This document shows positions 8,574 to 18,013 of a stretch of DNA of 64,000 bases, piece after piece; position 1 is the first letter of the stretch, and each line of letters begins with the position of its first letter. Below the pieces are notes generated by a model, which was given only the letters and a program-made list of their open reading frames with translations, was not told the DNA's origin and ran no database searches. Source of the DNA: Lentzea sp. NBRC 102530 (GTDB taxonomy: Bacteria; Actinomycetota; Actinomycetes; Mycobacteriales; Pseudonocardiaceae); NCBI RefSeq assembly GCF_030269365.1, contig NZ_BSTF01000001.1:496001-560000 (forward strand), read 5' to 3'. Made by a program: the position numbers and the translations under genes.

Positions 8574-8598
8574 CCGGCGCGGGCTGCGCCCGTGCCGG
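8574..8598 (+). terminator. Intercistronic hairpin after the beta-helix/AAA gene
   Basis: Five nt after the stop codon, CCGGCGCGGGC pairs with GCCCGTGCCGG (11 bp with one G-T pair, loop TGC). No T-run follows. The next gene begins 17 nt downstream, so this probably acts as an attenuator or mRNA-stabilising element within the operon. Confidence 0.5.
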
Positions 8599-8614
8599 AC
8601 AGCGGGAGACAACG

Positions 8615-11296
8615 ATGAACGCAACAGGCGCGGGACGGCCTGGTGACCTGGTCACCCGGCAGTCCGGGCCGCACGTCCTGGTCCACCTGCGCGGCGAGGA
8701 CCCCGCTGTGCCGGGGCTTCCCGCGCCGGCGCCGGGGGAGGTCCTGGTCCGCGTGACGGACGCGGCCGCCCGGGAACCCGCGCTGCGCGCTTCACTGCCG
8801 CGCCTGCTGCCGGTGCGGGGCGCGCGCGTGGTGCGGATCTGCCTCGACGGGCTGGGTCGCGACCAGGCCGTTGCCCAGGGCCTCGCGGACCTGTTAGGGG
8901 CAGCCGTGATCGTGCCGGAAGGCGGTGTGTCCGGGCAGTCCGTGCTCTACTCCGGCCACGGCACCGGCAGTGCGGGCTGGTGCTGCTTCCAGCCTGGCCG
9001 TCCGGTGTCGTTCGCCGGCGTCCGGTATCCGGCACCCGAGTGGGAGTCCTCCCTGCCGACCACGCCGGTCCGCATCGGCGACGTCGTCGCCGAACCCGTG
9101 CCCGCCGGTTTGGTGCTGCGCCGTGACGGGGCGCCCGCCGCCTCCCCGGCCGATTCCGGTTTCGCGGTCGGCGTGCACCTGCAGCGCCCGAAGGTCGTCC
9201 TCACCGATTCCGCGCTCTGGCCGGCCGAAGCGGCCGCCCTCGTCGGCCGGATCGTGCCGGGTCCCCTGACGATCGTGCCGCAGGCACCGGTGACCGCCAC
9301 ACCGGCCTGGCTCGCCGAGTTCGCCCACCACCTGGGCCGCGACTTCCTGATCTCACCCGAGAACCCCTGCGGGTTCGCCACCGTCCTGCGCCAGAACGCC
9401 GCGGGCCACCGCACCGCCGACGTGGCACCACCCCCGCCGGGCTGGCAGCGCACCGGCCCCGCGACCTACGCCCGCGGCTCTGTCGTCGCCGACGTCGTGC
9501 CGTCCGGACTGGTGCTGCGCCACGCCGCCACCCGGCCGGTCCCGTCCCCGCAGGCGTGGGACCCGGTCCGGTGGACGTTGTGGCTCGGCGTGCCCGGCGA
9601 GGAGGTGAGCCACGACCTGATGGTGGCGGCCGAACAGTTGCTGTCCGGTGTGGACGAACGACGGCGTGGCCTGGCTCGGGTGCGGGTGGGCGGGGTGCTC
9701 GGCGAACGGTCCGCGGCGTTGCTCGCGGGCCACGCGCCACCACCGGTTCCCGTGCCGTCGGTTCCCGTGCCGCCGCCGGTTCGCGTGCCGTCGGTTGCCG
9801 TGCCGCCGCCGGTTCGCGTGCCGTCGGTTGCCGTGCCGCCGCCGGTTCGCGTGCCGTCGGTTGCCGTGCCGCCGCCGGTTCGCGTGCCGTCGGTTGCCGT
9901 GCCGCCGCCCGTTCCCGTTGAGCAGCCAACGGAACGGTTCGCTCCGGTGCGGGACGAACGCCCGACCGAGGTGTTCCCGGCGGTGGTCGAGGACGGTCCG
10001 GCCGACCGGCTCGGCCGTCCGGCGCCGATCACACCTCCTGCTCCGGTGTCCGAGGAGCCAGCTGGGCCGGCGCTCTCCGAAGAGCCTCCGGCCGCGGCAC
10101 CGCCGATGCCCGCTGTCGCCCGTCCGGCGTTCCTCACGACGTCTTCCTCCGTACCGACTGCGTCCGGCCCGACCCGCGCACCGGCACCCACCCCACCCCC
10201 AGCACTCGACGCACCGCCGGCCCCCACCTCCGCACCCGAGCCCGCCCCGGCGCCGGGCTCCGAGCCGGCACCCGGCCCCGCTGCCAAGCCGGTTCCTCCC
10301 GCGCCACCGCTCACCTCGAGCCCGTCCAGGCACAGCCCGCCGAGCCCCGCCCCCTCACCGGCACCCGGTGGCACGGCTCCCACACCATCGCCGCCGCCCG
10401 CCCCGATCCCATCGCCCGCCCCGATCTCACCTCCCGCCCCTATCCCACCGCCGGTCCCGGCCCCGGCGCCCGGCCCACCGAAACGGCCCCTGGTGGTCCC
10501 CGACCGCCCCAGCACCGCCGCCGAACAGGCCAGGTTCACCGCCGCCGCGGGCGAGGCGTTCGGCGAGGCCCTCGCCACGGTCAACGCGGCGCTCGCCACG
10601 TGGCCCGCCATGCGGCAGGGCGAAGGGCCGGGTGTGAAGGCCGATTACGTGGCCGTGTGCCTGTACCTGGCGCGCGGCACCACGGCGGCCGAGCTGAACC
10701 AGACCGTCCGCGACGGGCACGGCACCACGCTCGACGGTCTGGTGGAGTGCCTGGCGTCGGGCATCCGCAGGCTTCCCACCCACAGGAGGGCCGTGTTGCG
10801 CCAGGGCAAGGTCGGGCAGTCGCTGGAGCACACGAGCGAGCCGGGCACGGTGCTGACCGAGCCGGGGTTCCTCACCGGCAGCACCGAACTCGACATCGCG
10901 GTGCCCGACGCCGATCTCGACGTGCTGATCTGGCCGTCGACGGCGCGGCGCACCGCCGAGCTCGCGGACGGGGCCGCCGTGAACCACGCGATCTTCTACG
11001 CCGGGGCGCGGTTCAAGGCGCTCGCGGTCCGCACCCCCGAACCGTCCGATGAGGACGGTGTGCCCAGGGTGGCCGCGCTGTTCCGGGAACTGGGGCCTGG
11101 CGAGGCCGTGCCGGAGAACGGGGAGCTCGACGAACGGGACCTGGCGGTGCTGGCGAAGCTCGACCAGGTGCTGGTGCGCCGACACTCGGCGGCGTTGCGG
11201 CTGGTGGAGGACGAGGACGCGGTCATCCGGCTGACGAACTCGATGGTCCGGTGGCACGACAGCGCGGCGGGTGCCACCGCCACCCTCGCCTCGTGA
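8615..11296 (+). CDS. Proline-rich multidomain protein with C-terminal ART-like domain
   Basis: The 893-residue protein starts at an ATG behind GGGAGA. Residues 1-340 hold two related units, each ending in a segment like G-D-V-V-A-E-P-V-P-A-G-L-V-L-R, with Rossmann-like strands before them. Residues 375-435 are five copies of an 11-residue P-P-P-V-R-V-P-S-V-A-V repeat, and residues 440-630 are Pro/Ala-rich and probably disordered. The C-terminal domain (about 640-790) resembles an ADP-ribosyltransferase: A-V-L-R-Q-G (R729), E-P-G-T-V-L-T-E-P-G-F-L-T-G-S-T, and a last strand F-Y-A-G-A-R-F-K-A-L. The E-x-E expected before that strand reads N-H-A. The gene overlaps mycP (GTGA), so a role at the secretion machine is likely, but none is known. 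Confidence 0.65.
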   Translation: MNATGAGRPGDLVTRQSGPHVLVHLRGEDPAVPGLPAPAPGEVLVRVTDAAAREPALRASLPRLLPVRGARVVRICLDGLGRDQAVAQGLADLLGAAVIVPEGGVSGQSVLYSGHGTGSAGWCCFQPGRPVSFAGVRYPAPEWESSLPTTPVRIGDVVAEPVPAGLVLRRDGAPAASPADSGFAVGVHLQRPKVVLTDSALWPAEAAALVGRIVPGPLTIVPQAPVTATPAWLAEFAHHLGRDFLISPENPCGFATVLRQNAAGHRTADVAPPPPGWQRTGPATYARGSVVADVVPSGLVLRHAATRPVPSPQAWDPVRWTLWLGVPGEEVSHDLMVAAEQLLSGVDERRRGLARVRVGGVLGERSAALLAGHAPPPVPVPSVPVPPPVRVPSVAVPPPVRVPSVAVPPPVRVPSVAVPPPVRVPSVAVPPPVPVEQPTERFAPVRDERPTEVFPAVVEDGPADRLGRPAPITPPAPVSEEPAGPALSEEPPAAAPPMPAVARPAFLTTSSSVPTASGPTRAPAPTPPPALDAPPAPTSAPEPAPAPGSEPAPGPAAKPVPPAPPLTSSPSRHSPPSPAPSPAPGGTAPTPSPPPAPIPSPAPISPPAPIPPPVPAPAPGPPKRPLVVPDRPSTAAEQARFTAAAGEAFGEALATVNAALATWPAMRQGEGPGVKADYVAVCLYLARGTTAAELNQTVRDGHGTTLDGLVECLASGIRRLPTHRRAVLRQGKVGQSLEHTSEPGTVLTEPGFLTGSTELDIAVPDADLDVLIWPSTARRTAELADGAAVNHAIFYAGARFKALAVRTPEPSDEDGVPRVAALFRELGPGEAVPENGELDERDLAVLAKLDQVLVRRHSAALRLVEDEDAVIRLTNSMVRWHDSAAGATATLAS
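9737..9919 (+). repeat. 33-bp in-frame tandem repeats encoding Pro/Val units
   Basis: Five 33-bp units (starts at 9737, 9770, 9803, 9836 and 9869) and a partial sixth encode P-P-P-V-x-V-P-S-V-x-V. Units two to five are identical in protein and nearly identical in DNA, pointing to recent slippage or unequal crossing over. They would form an extended spacer between the globular domains. Confidence 0.9.
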
Positions 11297-12468
11297 AGCG
11301 CGCGGTCTGCGGGTGCGCCCTGCTGTTCACCCTGGTAGCGGCGCCGCCCGCGTTCGCCGACGAGGCCACGCCGTTGCCGGCCGACCTGAAGGGGTGCCTG
11401 CCGCCGCCCCAGACCATCCAGGGGCCGGTGCCGTGGGCGCAGAAACAGCTGGTGCCCCAGCAGGTCTGGCCCGTCACGAAGGGCGCCGGGGTGGTGGTCG
11501 GCGTGGTTGACACCGGTGTCGACGCGAAGACGCCGCAACTCGCCGGGCGGGTGCGGCCCGGCACGGACGTGGCGGGCAAGGGCAAGCCCGCGGACACCGA
11601 CTGCAACGGGCACGGCACGTTCGTCGCCGGGATCATCGCGGCGGCACCGGGGGACACGGGCTTCGCGGGGGTCGCACCGGACGTGACGGTGCTGCCGGTG
11701 CGCTGCGCCACGATCGGGCCGGACGGCAAGCCCGCGCTGACCGCGGCGACCATCGCCGACGGGCTGCGCGCGGCGGTGGACGGCGGGGCGAAGGTCGTCA
11801 ACATCTCGGCCAGTGTGTCCACTCCGGACGACAAGCTGGCCCAGGCGGTCCAGCACGCGGTGCAGCAGGACGTCGTCGTGGTCGCTTCGGCCGCGAACAG
11901 CGCCCAGCAGGGTGATCCGGTCACCTACCCGGCCGCGTACCCCGGCGTGATCGCCGTCGGCGCGATCGACGCGAACGGCGGCCGTGCGGACTTCTCGCAG
12001 ACCGGCGCGTTCCTGTCCCTCGTCGCACCGGGCGTGGACGTCGCGAGCACCGGTCCCGGCGGCGCCGGGCACTGGCGCGGCAGCGGAACGAGCTACTCGG
12101 CCCCGTTCGTGACGGGTGTCGCGGCGCTGGTCCGTGCCTACCGGCCGGAACTCACGGCGGCGCAGGTGAAGCACCGCCTCGAAGCCACGGCGGTGCGCCC
12201 GGCCACCACCGAGCTACCGGACCCGGGAATGGGCTGGGGCACGGTGGACCCGGTTGCCGCCGTGACGGCGATGCTGCCCGAGGAGAACGCCCCGGTGGTC
12301 ACGCCGCCGCCGGCTCCCGCGCCGGCACCGGATCGCGGCGACGAGGCCGGCCCGCTGTTCGCCCTCACCGCCGCGGTGCTCGTCGTCGTGTTCGCCGCCG
12401 GCCTCGCCGCCGTGTCCCGCCTGGTCCGTTCGGGCCGTGCCCGCAACTGGGCACCGCCGGAGCGCTGA
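11293..12468 (+). CDS. mycP: Mycosin, membrane-anchored subtilisin-like protease of ESX secretion
   Basis: The GTG at 11293 overlaps the upstream stop and yields 391 residues starting directly with a signal peptide (V-K-R-A...A-F-A-D, cleavage near residue 22). The subtilase triad is intact: D73 in V-D-T-G-V-D, H107 in N-G-H-G-T-F-V-A-G-I, and S267 in G-T-S-Y-S-A-P-F-V-T-G. A Pro-rich linker and one C-terminal transmembrane helix (about 350-375) with a basic tail complete the mycosin plan, placing the protease outside the membrane. Mycosins stabilise the ESX membrane complex and cleave some substrates. It ends at a strong hairpin facing convergent eccC. Confidence 0.95.
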   Translation: MKRAVCGCALLFTLVAAPPAFADEATPLPADLKGCLPPPQTIQGPVPWAQKQLVPQQVWPVTKGAGVVVGVVDTGVDAKTPQLAGRVRPGTDVAGKGKPADTDCNGHGTFVAGIIAAAPGDTGFAGVAPDVTVLPVRCATIGPDGKPALTAATIADGLRAAVDGGAKVVNISASVSTPDDKLAQAVQHAVQQDVVVVASAANSAQQGDPVTYPAAYPGVIAVGAIDANGGRADFSQTGAFLSLVAPGVDVASTGPGGAGHWRGSGTSYSAPFVTGVAALVRAYRPELTAAQVKHRLEATAVRPATTELPDPGMGWGTVDPVAAVTAMLPEENAPVVTPPPAPAPAPDRGDEAGPLFALTAAVLVVVFAAGLAAVSRLVRSGRARNWAPPER

Positions 12469-12500
12469 GCGGTCCACTTCGGACATCCGAAGTGGACCGC
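12469..12500. terminator. Perfect 14-bp bidirectional terminator hairpin between mycP and eccC
   Basis: GCGGTCCACTTCGG (12469-12482) and its exact complement CCGAAGTGGACCGC (12487-12500) flank a 4-nt loop ACAT. It starts on the base after the mycP stop and ends 8 nt before the eccC stop, so it can serve both convergent transcripts. There is no U-tract, which is common for actinobacterial terminators. Confidence 0.85.
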
Positions 12501-12508
12501 CCGGCGAC

Positions 12509-15500
12509 TCAGTCCTCGACCAGCGGGGTCTGCACCAGCCGAACGGTCCGCCGGCGGTTGATGAACTGGGCACGTCCCGGTGGCAACGTCCGCGGCTTGA
12601 GGTTGCCCAGGAACGCCCCCTCGGTCTTGGGGCAGGACAACAGCAGCGCGGGCGTTCCGAGCTCCCACATCCTCCGGATCGCCGGGTTGGACATCGACCG
12701 GCTGGCACCGGCCGTGCTGCGCGCGATGATCACGTGGACACCCACGTCCGACGCCTGCGCGAGGATCGGCAGCAGCGGTTGCAGCGGTCCCGCGCTGCCC
12801 GACGTCTCCGCCAGCTCGAAGTCGTCGATGATGATGTACAGCCTGCCGCCGCCCCACCAGTCGCGCAGCGGCAACCGGCTCGGGCTGATCTCCGGCCCGG
12901 GGATCCGCTTCTCCAGCACGGACGCCGCCCCGGCGATCGACTTCGTCAACGCCTCGGCGCCGACCGCGTACTCCAGCTGGTGCTCGGCCGGGATCGAACT
13001 GCCGAGTTCGCGCCGGAAGTCGCCGAACATGATCCGAGCCTCGTCGGTGGTGTGGTGCGCGACGATGGAGCGGGCGATGTGCTTCAACAGGTTCGTCTTG
13101 CCGCTCTCCGCGTCCCCGTAGATCAGCAGATGTGGGCTGGCGTCGAAGTCGTGCCACTCGGGCCCGAGGTTCACGTCCTCCAGCCCCAGCGCCATCCGCA
13201 TCTCCGCCGACGGCGACGGTGCCTGGGGCGCCGGCAGTTCCCGGACCGACAGCGTGTGGGGGAGCAGCCGGACCTTCGGCGCCACCGGGGCGCCGGGAAC
13301 CGCCAGCGCCTCCGCCAGTTCGACGGTGGCCTCGGCGAGGTCCTCGGTGCCGGTGTCCCCGTCGATGCGCGGCAGTGCGGCCAGGAAGTGCAGGCGGTCG
13401 GGCGTGATCCCGCGGCCGGGGATCGACGGCACGGTCGCGGCGAACCGGCTGTTGACCTCCGACTCGACGGCGTCACCGAGCTTCAGCTCGAACCGCGTGC
13501 CCATCACGTCCCGCAGCCACGGCCGCATCTCCGACCACCGGTTGGACGCGATGACCAGGTGGATGCCGAAGCTCAGGCCGCGCGCGGCCAGTTCGGTGAA
13601 CCGCTCCTCGACCTCCTCGAAGTCCTGCCGGATCGTGTACCAGCCGTCGACGACCAGGAACACGTCGCCGTACGGGTCGGCGTCGAGGTGACGGCCCTGC
13701 TTGCGGGCACGGCGGTAGCTCGCCATCGAGTCGATGTTGTGCTCAGCGAAGATCGCCTCGCGCTTCGCCATCAGGCTCGTCACCTCCAGCACGGTCCGGG
13801 TGACGCGGTCACGGTCTAGGCGGTTCGCGACGCTGCCGACGTGCGGAAGGCCCGCCAGCGCCGTGAGTGAACCACCGAAGTCCAGGCAGTAGAACTGGAC
13901 CTCGGCCGCGGTGTGCGTCAGGGCGAGCCCGGCGATGAACGTGCGCAGCAGCGTGCTCTTGCCGCTCTGCGGGCCGCCGACCACCGCGACGTTGCCCCGG
14001 CTGCCGGAGACGTCCGCGAGCAGCAGCTCACGCCGTTGCTGCGCGGGCAGGTCGACGAGTCCCACCGGGACGGTCAGGTCCGCGGTGTGCAGGTCGCCGA
14101 CGGGGCGCGGCCCGAGCTCGGGGTGGTCGACCAGCGGCGGGAGCAGCTGGTCCAGCGTGGCCGGTGTCTTGAGCGGCGGGAGCCACACCTGGTGCGCCCG
14201 CGGGCCGACGCCGCGCAGCCGTTCGATGAGCACGTCGAGCATGGTCAGCGTGTTCTCCTCGGCGCTGGTGCTCTCCGGTTCGGGCTCGGGTTCCGGGGCC
14301 TTCTGCGGTTCGAGGTAGTCCGTGCCGAACGGCACGACCTGGGCGACGACCGAGGCGGTGCTGACCCCCTTGCGCCGCTTGGGCCGGTAGGGGGCGGAGG
14401 AGTAGGCGCCCTTGAACCGCAACAACGTCTGCGTGTCCGGCCGCAGGTACCCGTTGCCGGGGCTGTTCGGCAGCTCGTAGGCGTCGGGCACGCCGATCAC
14501 GCTGCGGCTCTCCATGGCCGAGAACGTGCGCAGGCCGATCCGGTACGACAGGTGCGTCTCCACCTTGTGGATGCGCCCCTCGTCGAGTCGTTGCGAGGCC
14601 AGCAGCAGGTGCACGCCGAGGCTGCGGCCCAGCCGGCCGATCATCGCGAACACGTCGATGAACTCGGGCTTGCTCGACAACATCTCGCTGAACTCGTCGA
14701 CCACGATGAACAGCGCGGGCATCGGCTCCAGCTGCACGCCCTGGGCGCGCGCCGCCTCGTAGTCGCGCCTCGACGCGTAGTTCCCTGCGGCACGCAGGTG
14801 TTCCTGCCGCCGGTTCATCTCACCGGTCAGCGCGTCCTGCATGCGGTCGACGAGCTCCAGCTCGTCCGCGAGGTTCGTGATCACCGCGGAGGTGTGGGGG
14901 AGCTGGTCGAAGCCGAGGAAGGCCGCGCCGCCCTTGAAGTCGACGAGGACGAAGTTCAGGTCTTCCGACGAGTGCGTGGTCGCGAGTGCGAGCACGAGCG
15001 TGCGCAGCAGCTCGCTCTTGCCGGAACCGGTCGCGCCGACGCAGAGGCCGTGCGGGCCCATGCCGTCCTCGGCGGACTCCTTGATGTCGAGCTCCAGCGG
15101 GGCACCGGCACCGGCGATGCCGATCGGCACGCGCAGCCGCCGTTTCGACGTCATCCGCTCCCGCCGGTACTTCACCGGCTCGAACGTCGCGACGTCACCG
15201 ATGCCGAGCATCGTGGACAGGTCGTAGTCGACGGCCAGCGGCTCGCCGTCCTCCGCCGCCTCGCCGACGCGGAACCGCGCCATCGTCCTCGCCAGTGCCG
15301 CCGCCGAGATCTCGCTCAGGTCGTCCGGGGTGCACAGGTCGGCGGTCTGCTCCTTGCCGATGCGGTCGAACGAGACGGTGCGCACCTTCTCGGCGGTGAC
15401 GTCGAGGATCAGCGCCCCCGGCCGTTGCTGGCGTGGGAGCGCTCCCGAGACGTCGAGCACGACGGCGTTGCGGTAGCCCTCGTCGGCGACGCGGTGGTCG

Positions 15501-16483
15501 GACGGGACGTTCACACCGTCGATCAGCAGCACCACGAACGGTTCCGAGGCGGTGATGGGCGTGTCGGCCTCGAACTTCGGCCTGCCGGTGAAGGCGGGGC
15601 CGCCGAGCAGGAGTTCCGCCTGCGTCAGGTCGTGCGCGGTGAGCCGGCGGGCGCCCGCCGCGTCGCGGCTCTCCGGGTCCTGGTGGTGCGGCAACCACTT
15701 CAGCCACTCCCAGCGCTCCGCCCGTTCCTCGGACACGCAGGTGGCGATCACCACGTCACCGGGAGCGTGCGCGGTCGCCAGTTGCGCGAGCAGGGCACGC
15801 ACGAGCCCGAGCACGGCGTCGTCCTCGCCCGCGAACTGGATCTGGCCGAACCCGCGCAGGTACACGGCGATCGGTGCGTCCGGCAACGTGCTGTAGGCGC
15901 GCAGGAACCGGCGCAACGCGTGCGCGGTCAGCGGTTCCAGGTCGTCCACGGGCTTGCTGTCGGGCGGGACGAGCTTCGTGGACGAGCGCTGGGTGCCCAG
16001 GCCGAGGCGGACCTCGCCGAAGTCCTCGTGCGCCGGACGGCGTTCCCAGAGCCGGTAGCCGAGGGCGGTCGACCACAGGGCGTGCGGGTCCGGGTGTGTC
16101 CACCGCGCGGCTTGTTGTTGCGCGGAAAGGGCTTTGCGCACGCGGCCGCGCAACTGCGCCAGGTACCGGACGTAGTCGCGTCGGTGCCCGTTCAGCTTCT
16201 GCTTGTGCGTCACGGAACTGCGCACCATCTGCGTCACGAGCATGCCGACGGCGGACAGCACCATCAGGCCGCCGCCGATGTAGGCGAAGACGCCGGAACC
16301 GGGCCGCACGAACATCATCACCATGGCGAGCGAACCGATGCCCATCGGCGCGTACATCAGCACCGAGCTGATGGTGCCGCCGGTGTCCTCCGGCACGCTC
16401 GGCGGCGGTTGCAACTCGATGTCCGAACTCGGGGCAGGCGGTTTCGGACGCCGTGCGCGGCGAGCGAACAGCGTTGTGCTCAA
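12509..16483 (-). CDS. eccC: EccC, FtsK/SpoIIIE-type ATPase of type VII secretion
   Basis: I chose the TTG at 16483, which gives the familiar N-terminus S-T-T-L-F-A-R-R behind a GAGGGAGA ribosome site. The open frame continues to 16627, but that would overlap the divergent eccD start. The product is 1324 residues. Two transmembrane helices (about 35-80) are followed by three ATPase domains with Walker A lysines at K489 (G-A-T-G-S-G-K-S), K842 (G-P-Q-S-G-K-S) and K1129 (G-D-A-E-S-G-K-T). Walker B strands are I-V-V-D-E-F, L-V-V-D-G-W and I-I-I-D-D-F; the second lacks the catalytic Glu. EccCa and EccCb are fused, as in most non-mycobacterial systems. EccC recognises substrate tails and drives export. 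Confidence 0.95.
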   Translation of the reverse strand: MSTTLFARRARRPKPPAPSSDIELQPPPSVPEDTGGTISSVLMYAPMGIGSLAMVMMFVRPGSGVFAYIGGGLMVLSAVGMLVTQMVRSSVTHKQKLNGHRRDYVRYLAQLRGRVRKALSAQQQAARWTHPDPHALWSTALGYRLWERRPAHEDFGEVRLGLGTQRSSTKLVPPDSKPVDDLEPLTAHALRRFLRAYSTLPDAPIAVYLRGFGQIQFAGEDDAVLGLVRALLAQLATAHAPGDVVIATCVSEERAERWEWLKWLPHHQDPESRDAAGARRLTAHDLTQAELLLGGPAFTGRPKFEADTPITASEPFVVLLIDGVNVPSDHRVADEGYRNAVVLDVSGALPRQQRPGALILDVTAEKVRTVSFDRIGKEQTADLCTPDDLSEISAAALARTMARFRVGEAAEDGEPLAVDYDLSTMLGIGDVATFEPVKYRRERMTSKRRLRVPIGIAGAGAPLELDIKESAEDGMGPHGLCVGATGSGKSELLRTLVLALATTHSSEDLNFVLVDFKGGAAFLGFDQLPHTSAVITNLADELELVDRMQDALTGEMNRRQEHLRAAGNYASRRDYEAARAQGVQLEPMPALFIVVDEFSEMLSSKPEFIDVFAMIGRLGRSLGVHLLLASQRLDEGRIHKVETHLSYRIGLRTFSAMESRSVIGVPDAYELPNSPGNGYLRPDTQTLLRFKGAYSSAPYRPKRRKGVSTASVVAQVVPFGTDYLEPQKAPEPEPEPESTSAEENTLTMLDVLIERLRGVGPRAHQVWLPPLKTPATLDQLLPPLVDHPELGPRPVGDLHTADLTVPVGLVDLPAQQRRELLLADVSGSRGNVAVVGGPQSGKSTLLRTFIAGLALTHTAAEVQFYCLDFGGSLTALAGLPHVGSVANRLDRDRVTRTVLEVTSLMAKREAIFAEHNIDSMASYRRARKQGRHLDADPYGDVFLVVDGWYTIRQDFEEVEERFTELAARGLSFGIHLVIASNRWSEMRPWLRDVMGTRFELKLGDAVESEVNSRFAATVPSIPGRGITPDRLHFLAALPRIDGDTGTEDLAEATVELAEALAVPGAPVAPKVRLLPHTLSVRELPAPQAPSPSAEMRMALGLEDVNLGPEWHDFDASPHLLIYGDAESGKTNLLKHIARSIVAHHTTDEARIMFGDFRRELGSSIPAEHQLEYAVGAEALTKSIAGAASVLEKRIPGPEISPSRLPLRDWWGGGRLYIIIDDFELAETSGSAGPLQPLLPILAQASDVGVHVIIARSTAGASRSMSNPAIRRMWELGTPALLLSCPKTEGAFLGNLKPRTLPPGRAQFINRRRTVRLVQTPLVED

Positions 16484-16615
16484 CGGGCTCTCCCTCGGTG
16501 GGTGAAGTTCCTCTTTTTCAGCCTCTGACGGCTCGCGGCGGTGTTCGCGCGCGAAGACTCGCCTAGCTTCTGGCCTGGTCACGGGTCTAGACCTGGAGGA
16601 AGGACCTGGCACCGG

Positions 16616-18013
16616 ATGGAAGAGCAAACACAGCTTCGCACAACGAGTTCCGCACGGCTACGGTTCGTTTTGGACGGTGGATCACGGGACGTGGCACTGC
16701 CTGCCGAAGTCCCGCTCGCTGATCTGCTGCCCGCGATCCTGCCGTTGTTCGGCGCGGACGTGGTGGAGGAGGGCGCGGAACACGAGGGCTGGGTGGTGCA
16801 GCGGATCGGTGAGAAGCCGCTGGACGAGGACCGGACGCTCACCGAGTTGAACGTGTTCGACGGCGAGAGCCTGCACCTGCGCCCGCGCGCCGGACAGCTG
16901 GCCGCCGTCGACTACGACGACCTGGTCGACGGTGTCGGCGAGGTCGTGCGCGAGCACGCGGGGCGCATCACGCCTGAGCGTGCCCGCTGGATGTTCCGGG
17001 CCGGTGCCGCCGTGAGCCTCGGCATCGGCCTGCTGGCGTTGCTCCAGGGCCCCATGAGCGGGATGCAGGCGGTGGTCGCGTCCGTGGTGGCGCTGGTGCT
17101 CCTGCTGTCCGCCACGCTGGTGGCCAGGGGAGCAGGCAGGAGCGAGCCCGCGACGGTGCTGGCCGTGGCCGGAGTGTGCTGTGCCGCCGCGGCGGGGTTC
17201 TCCGTCGCCCAGGTCCTGGATCCCGGCGCCAACGCCATGGTCCTGCTGTCCGGTGCGGCGGCGGGAGCGTTGCTCGCGCTCGTCACCGGCGTGGTGGCGA
17301 TCGCGGACGCAGTGCTGCTGTTCACCGGCGGGATCGTGTTCTCCGCCGTCCTCGGCGTCGCCGGACTGGTGGGAGCGCTGAGCCCCCTCACCACGTCGGA
17401 GTCGGCCGCGATCGCGGTCTCCGCCTCGGTGGTGGTGGCGATCTTCGTGCCGCACCTGGCGTTCCGGCTCTCGGGCCTGACGCTGCCGATGCTGCCGACC
17501 GGCGCGAACGAGCTGGGCGAGGACATCGAACCGGTGTCGCACGACCTGGTGAACGAGCGGGGCGCGGTCACGTTCTCCTACGTCACCTCGTTGTACGTCG
17601 GCCTCGGCGCCGCGCAGTGCGTGCTGCTGCCGTTGCTCGTGGTCGGCGGGGACACGTGGTCGATCGTGCTGGCGCTGGTGATCGCCCTGCTGCTGCTCCT
17701 GCGTTCCCGGCACCCGGCCGGGCTGGTCGCGCGGTGCTCGATCCTGGCGCCGGTCGCGGTCGTGATCGCGGCGGTGGTGCTGTACGTGAGTGCCGTGAAC
17801 CCCGCGGCGGGACGGCTGCTGGTCGTGGTGCCCCTGGTGACGGTGGCCGCGCTGCTGTTCCTCTTCGGCGCGGAACGGCTGCCGGGGACCCGGCTGCGGC
17901 CCTACTGGGGACGCGCGGTGGAGATCCTGGAGTCGCTGACCGCCATGGCCGTGTTGCCCGTTTTGTTGCAGGTGTTGCACGTCTACGCCCTGATGCGCGC
18001 GTTGGCGGGCTGA
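16616..18013 (+). CDS. eccD: EccD, polytopic membrane channel component of type VII secretion
   Basis: The ATG at 16616 follows GGAGGAAGGA (16595-16604) and gives 465 residues. Residues 15-95 form the ubiquitin-like YukD domain (A-R-L-R-F-V-L-D...D-V-A-L-P-A-E-V-P-L-A-D-L-L-P). From about residue 125 the protein is almost continuously hydrophobic, with roughly 11 membrane helices, matching EccD. It diverges from eccC across 16484-16615 and overlaps eccB as TGATG. Promoters for both directions must lie in that 132-bp gap; I could not assign convincing -10/-35 elements there. Confidence 0.95.
   Translation: MEEQTQLRTTSSARLRFVLDGGSRDVALPAEVPLADLLPAILPLFGADVVEEGAEHEGWVVQRIGEKPLDEDRTLTELNVFDGESLHLRPRAGQLAAVDYDDLVDGVGEVVREHAGRITPERARWMFRAGAAVSLGIGLLALLQGPMSGMQAVVASVVALVLLLSATLVARGAGRSEPATVLAVAGVCCAAAAGFSVAQVLDPGANAMVLLSGAAAGALLALVTGVVAIADAVLLFTGGIVFSAVLGVAGLVGALSPLTTSESAAIAVSASVVVAIFVPHLAFRLSGLTLPMLPTGANELGEDIEPVSHDLVNERGAVTFSYVTSLYVGLGAAQCVLLPLLVVGGDTWSIVLALVIALLLLLRSRHPAGLVARCSILAPVAVVIAAVVLYVSAVNPAAGRLLVVVPLVTVAALLFLFGAERLPGTRLRPYWGRAVEILESLTAMAVLPVLLQVLHVYALMRALAG

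Noticed and set aside
5981-8686. Open frame of 901 codons on the minus strand opposite the beta-helix/AAA gene
   Set aside because: It is the antisense shadow of a high-GC gene: no domain, His/Arg/Gly-rich composition, and the plus strand encodes an intact AAA+ ATPase.
16484-16627. Longer N-terminus for EccC starting at 16627
   Set aside because: It would overlap the divergent eccD start and adds a basic stretch not typical of EccC; the TTG at 16483 has a good ribosome site and restores the usual N-terminus.
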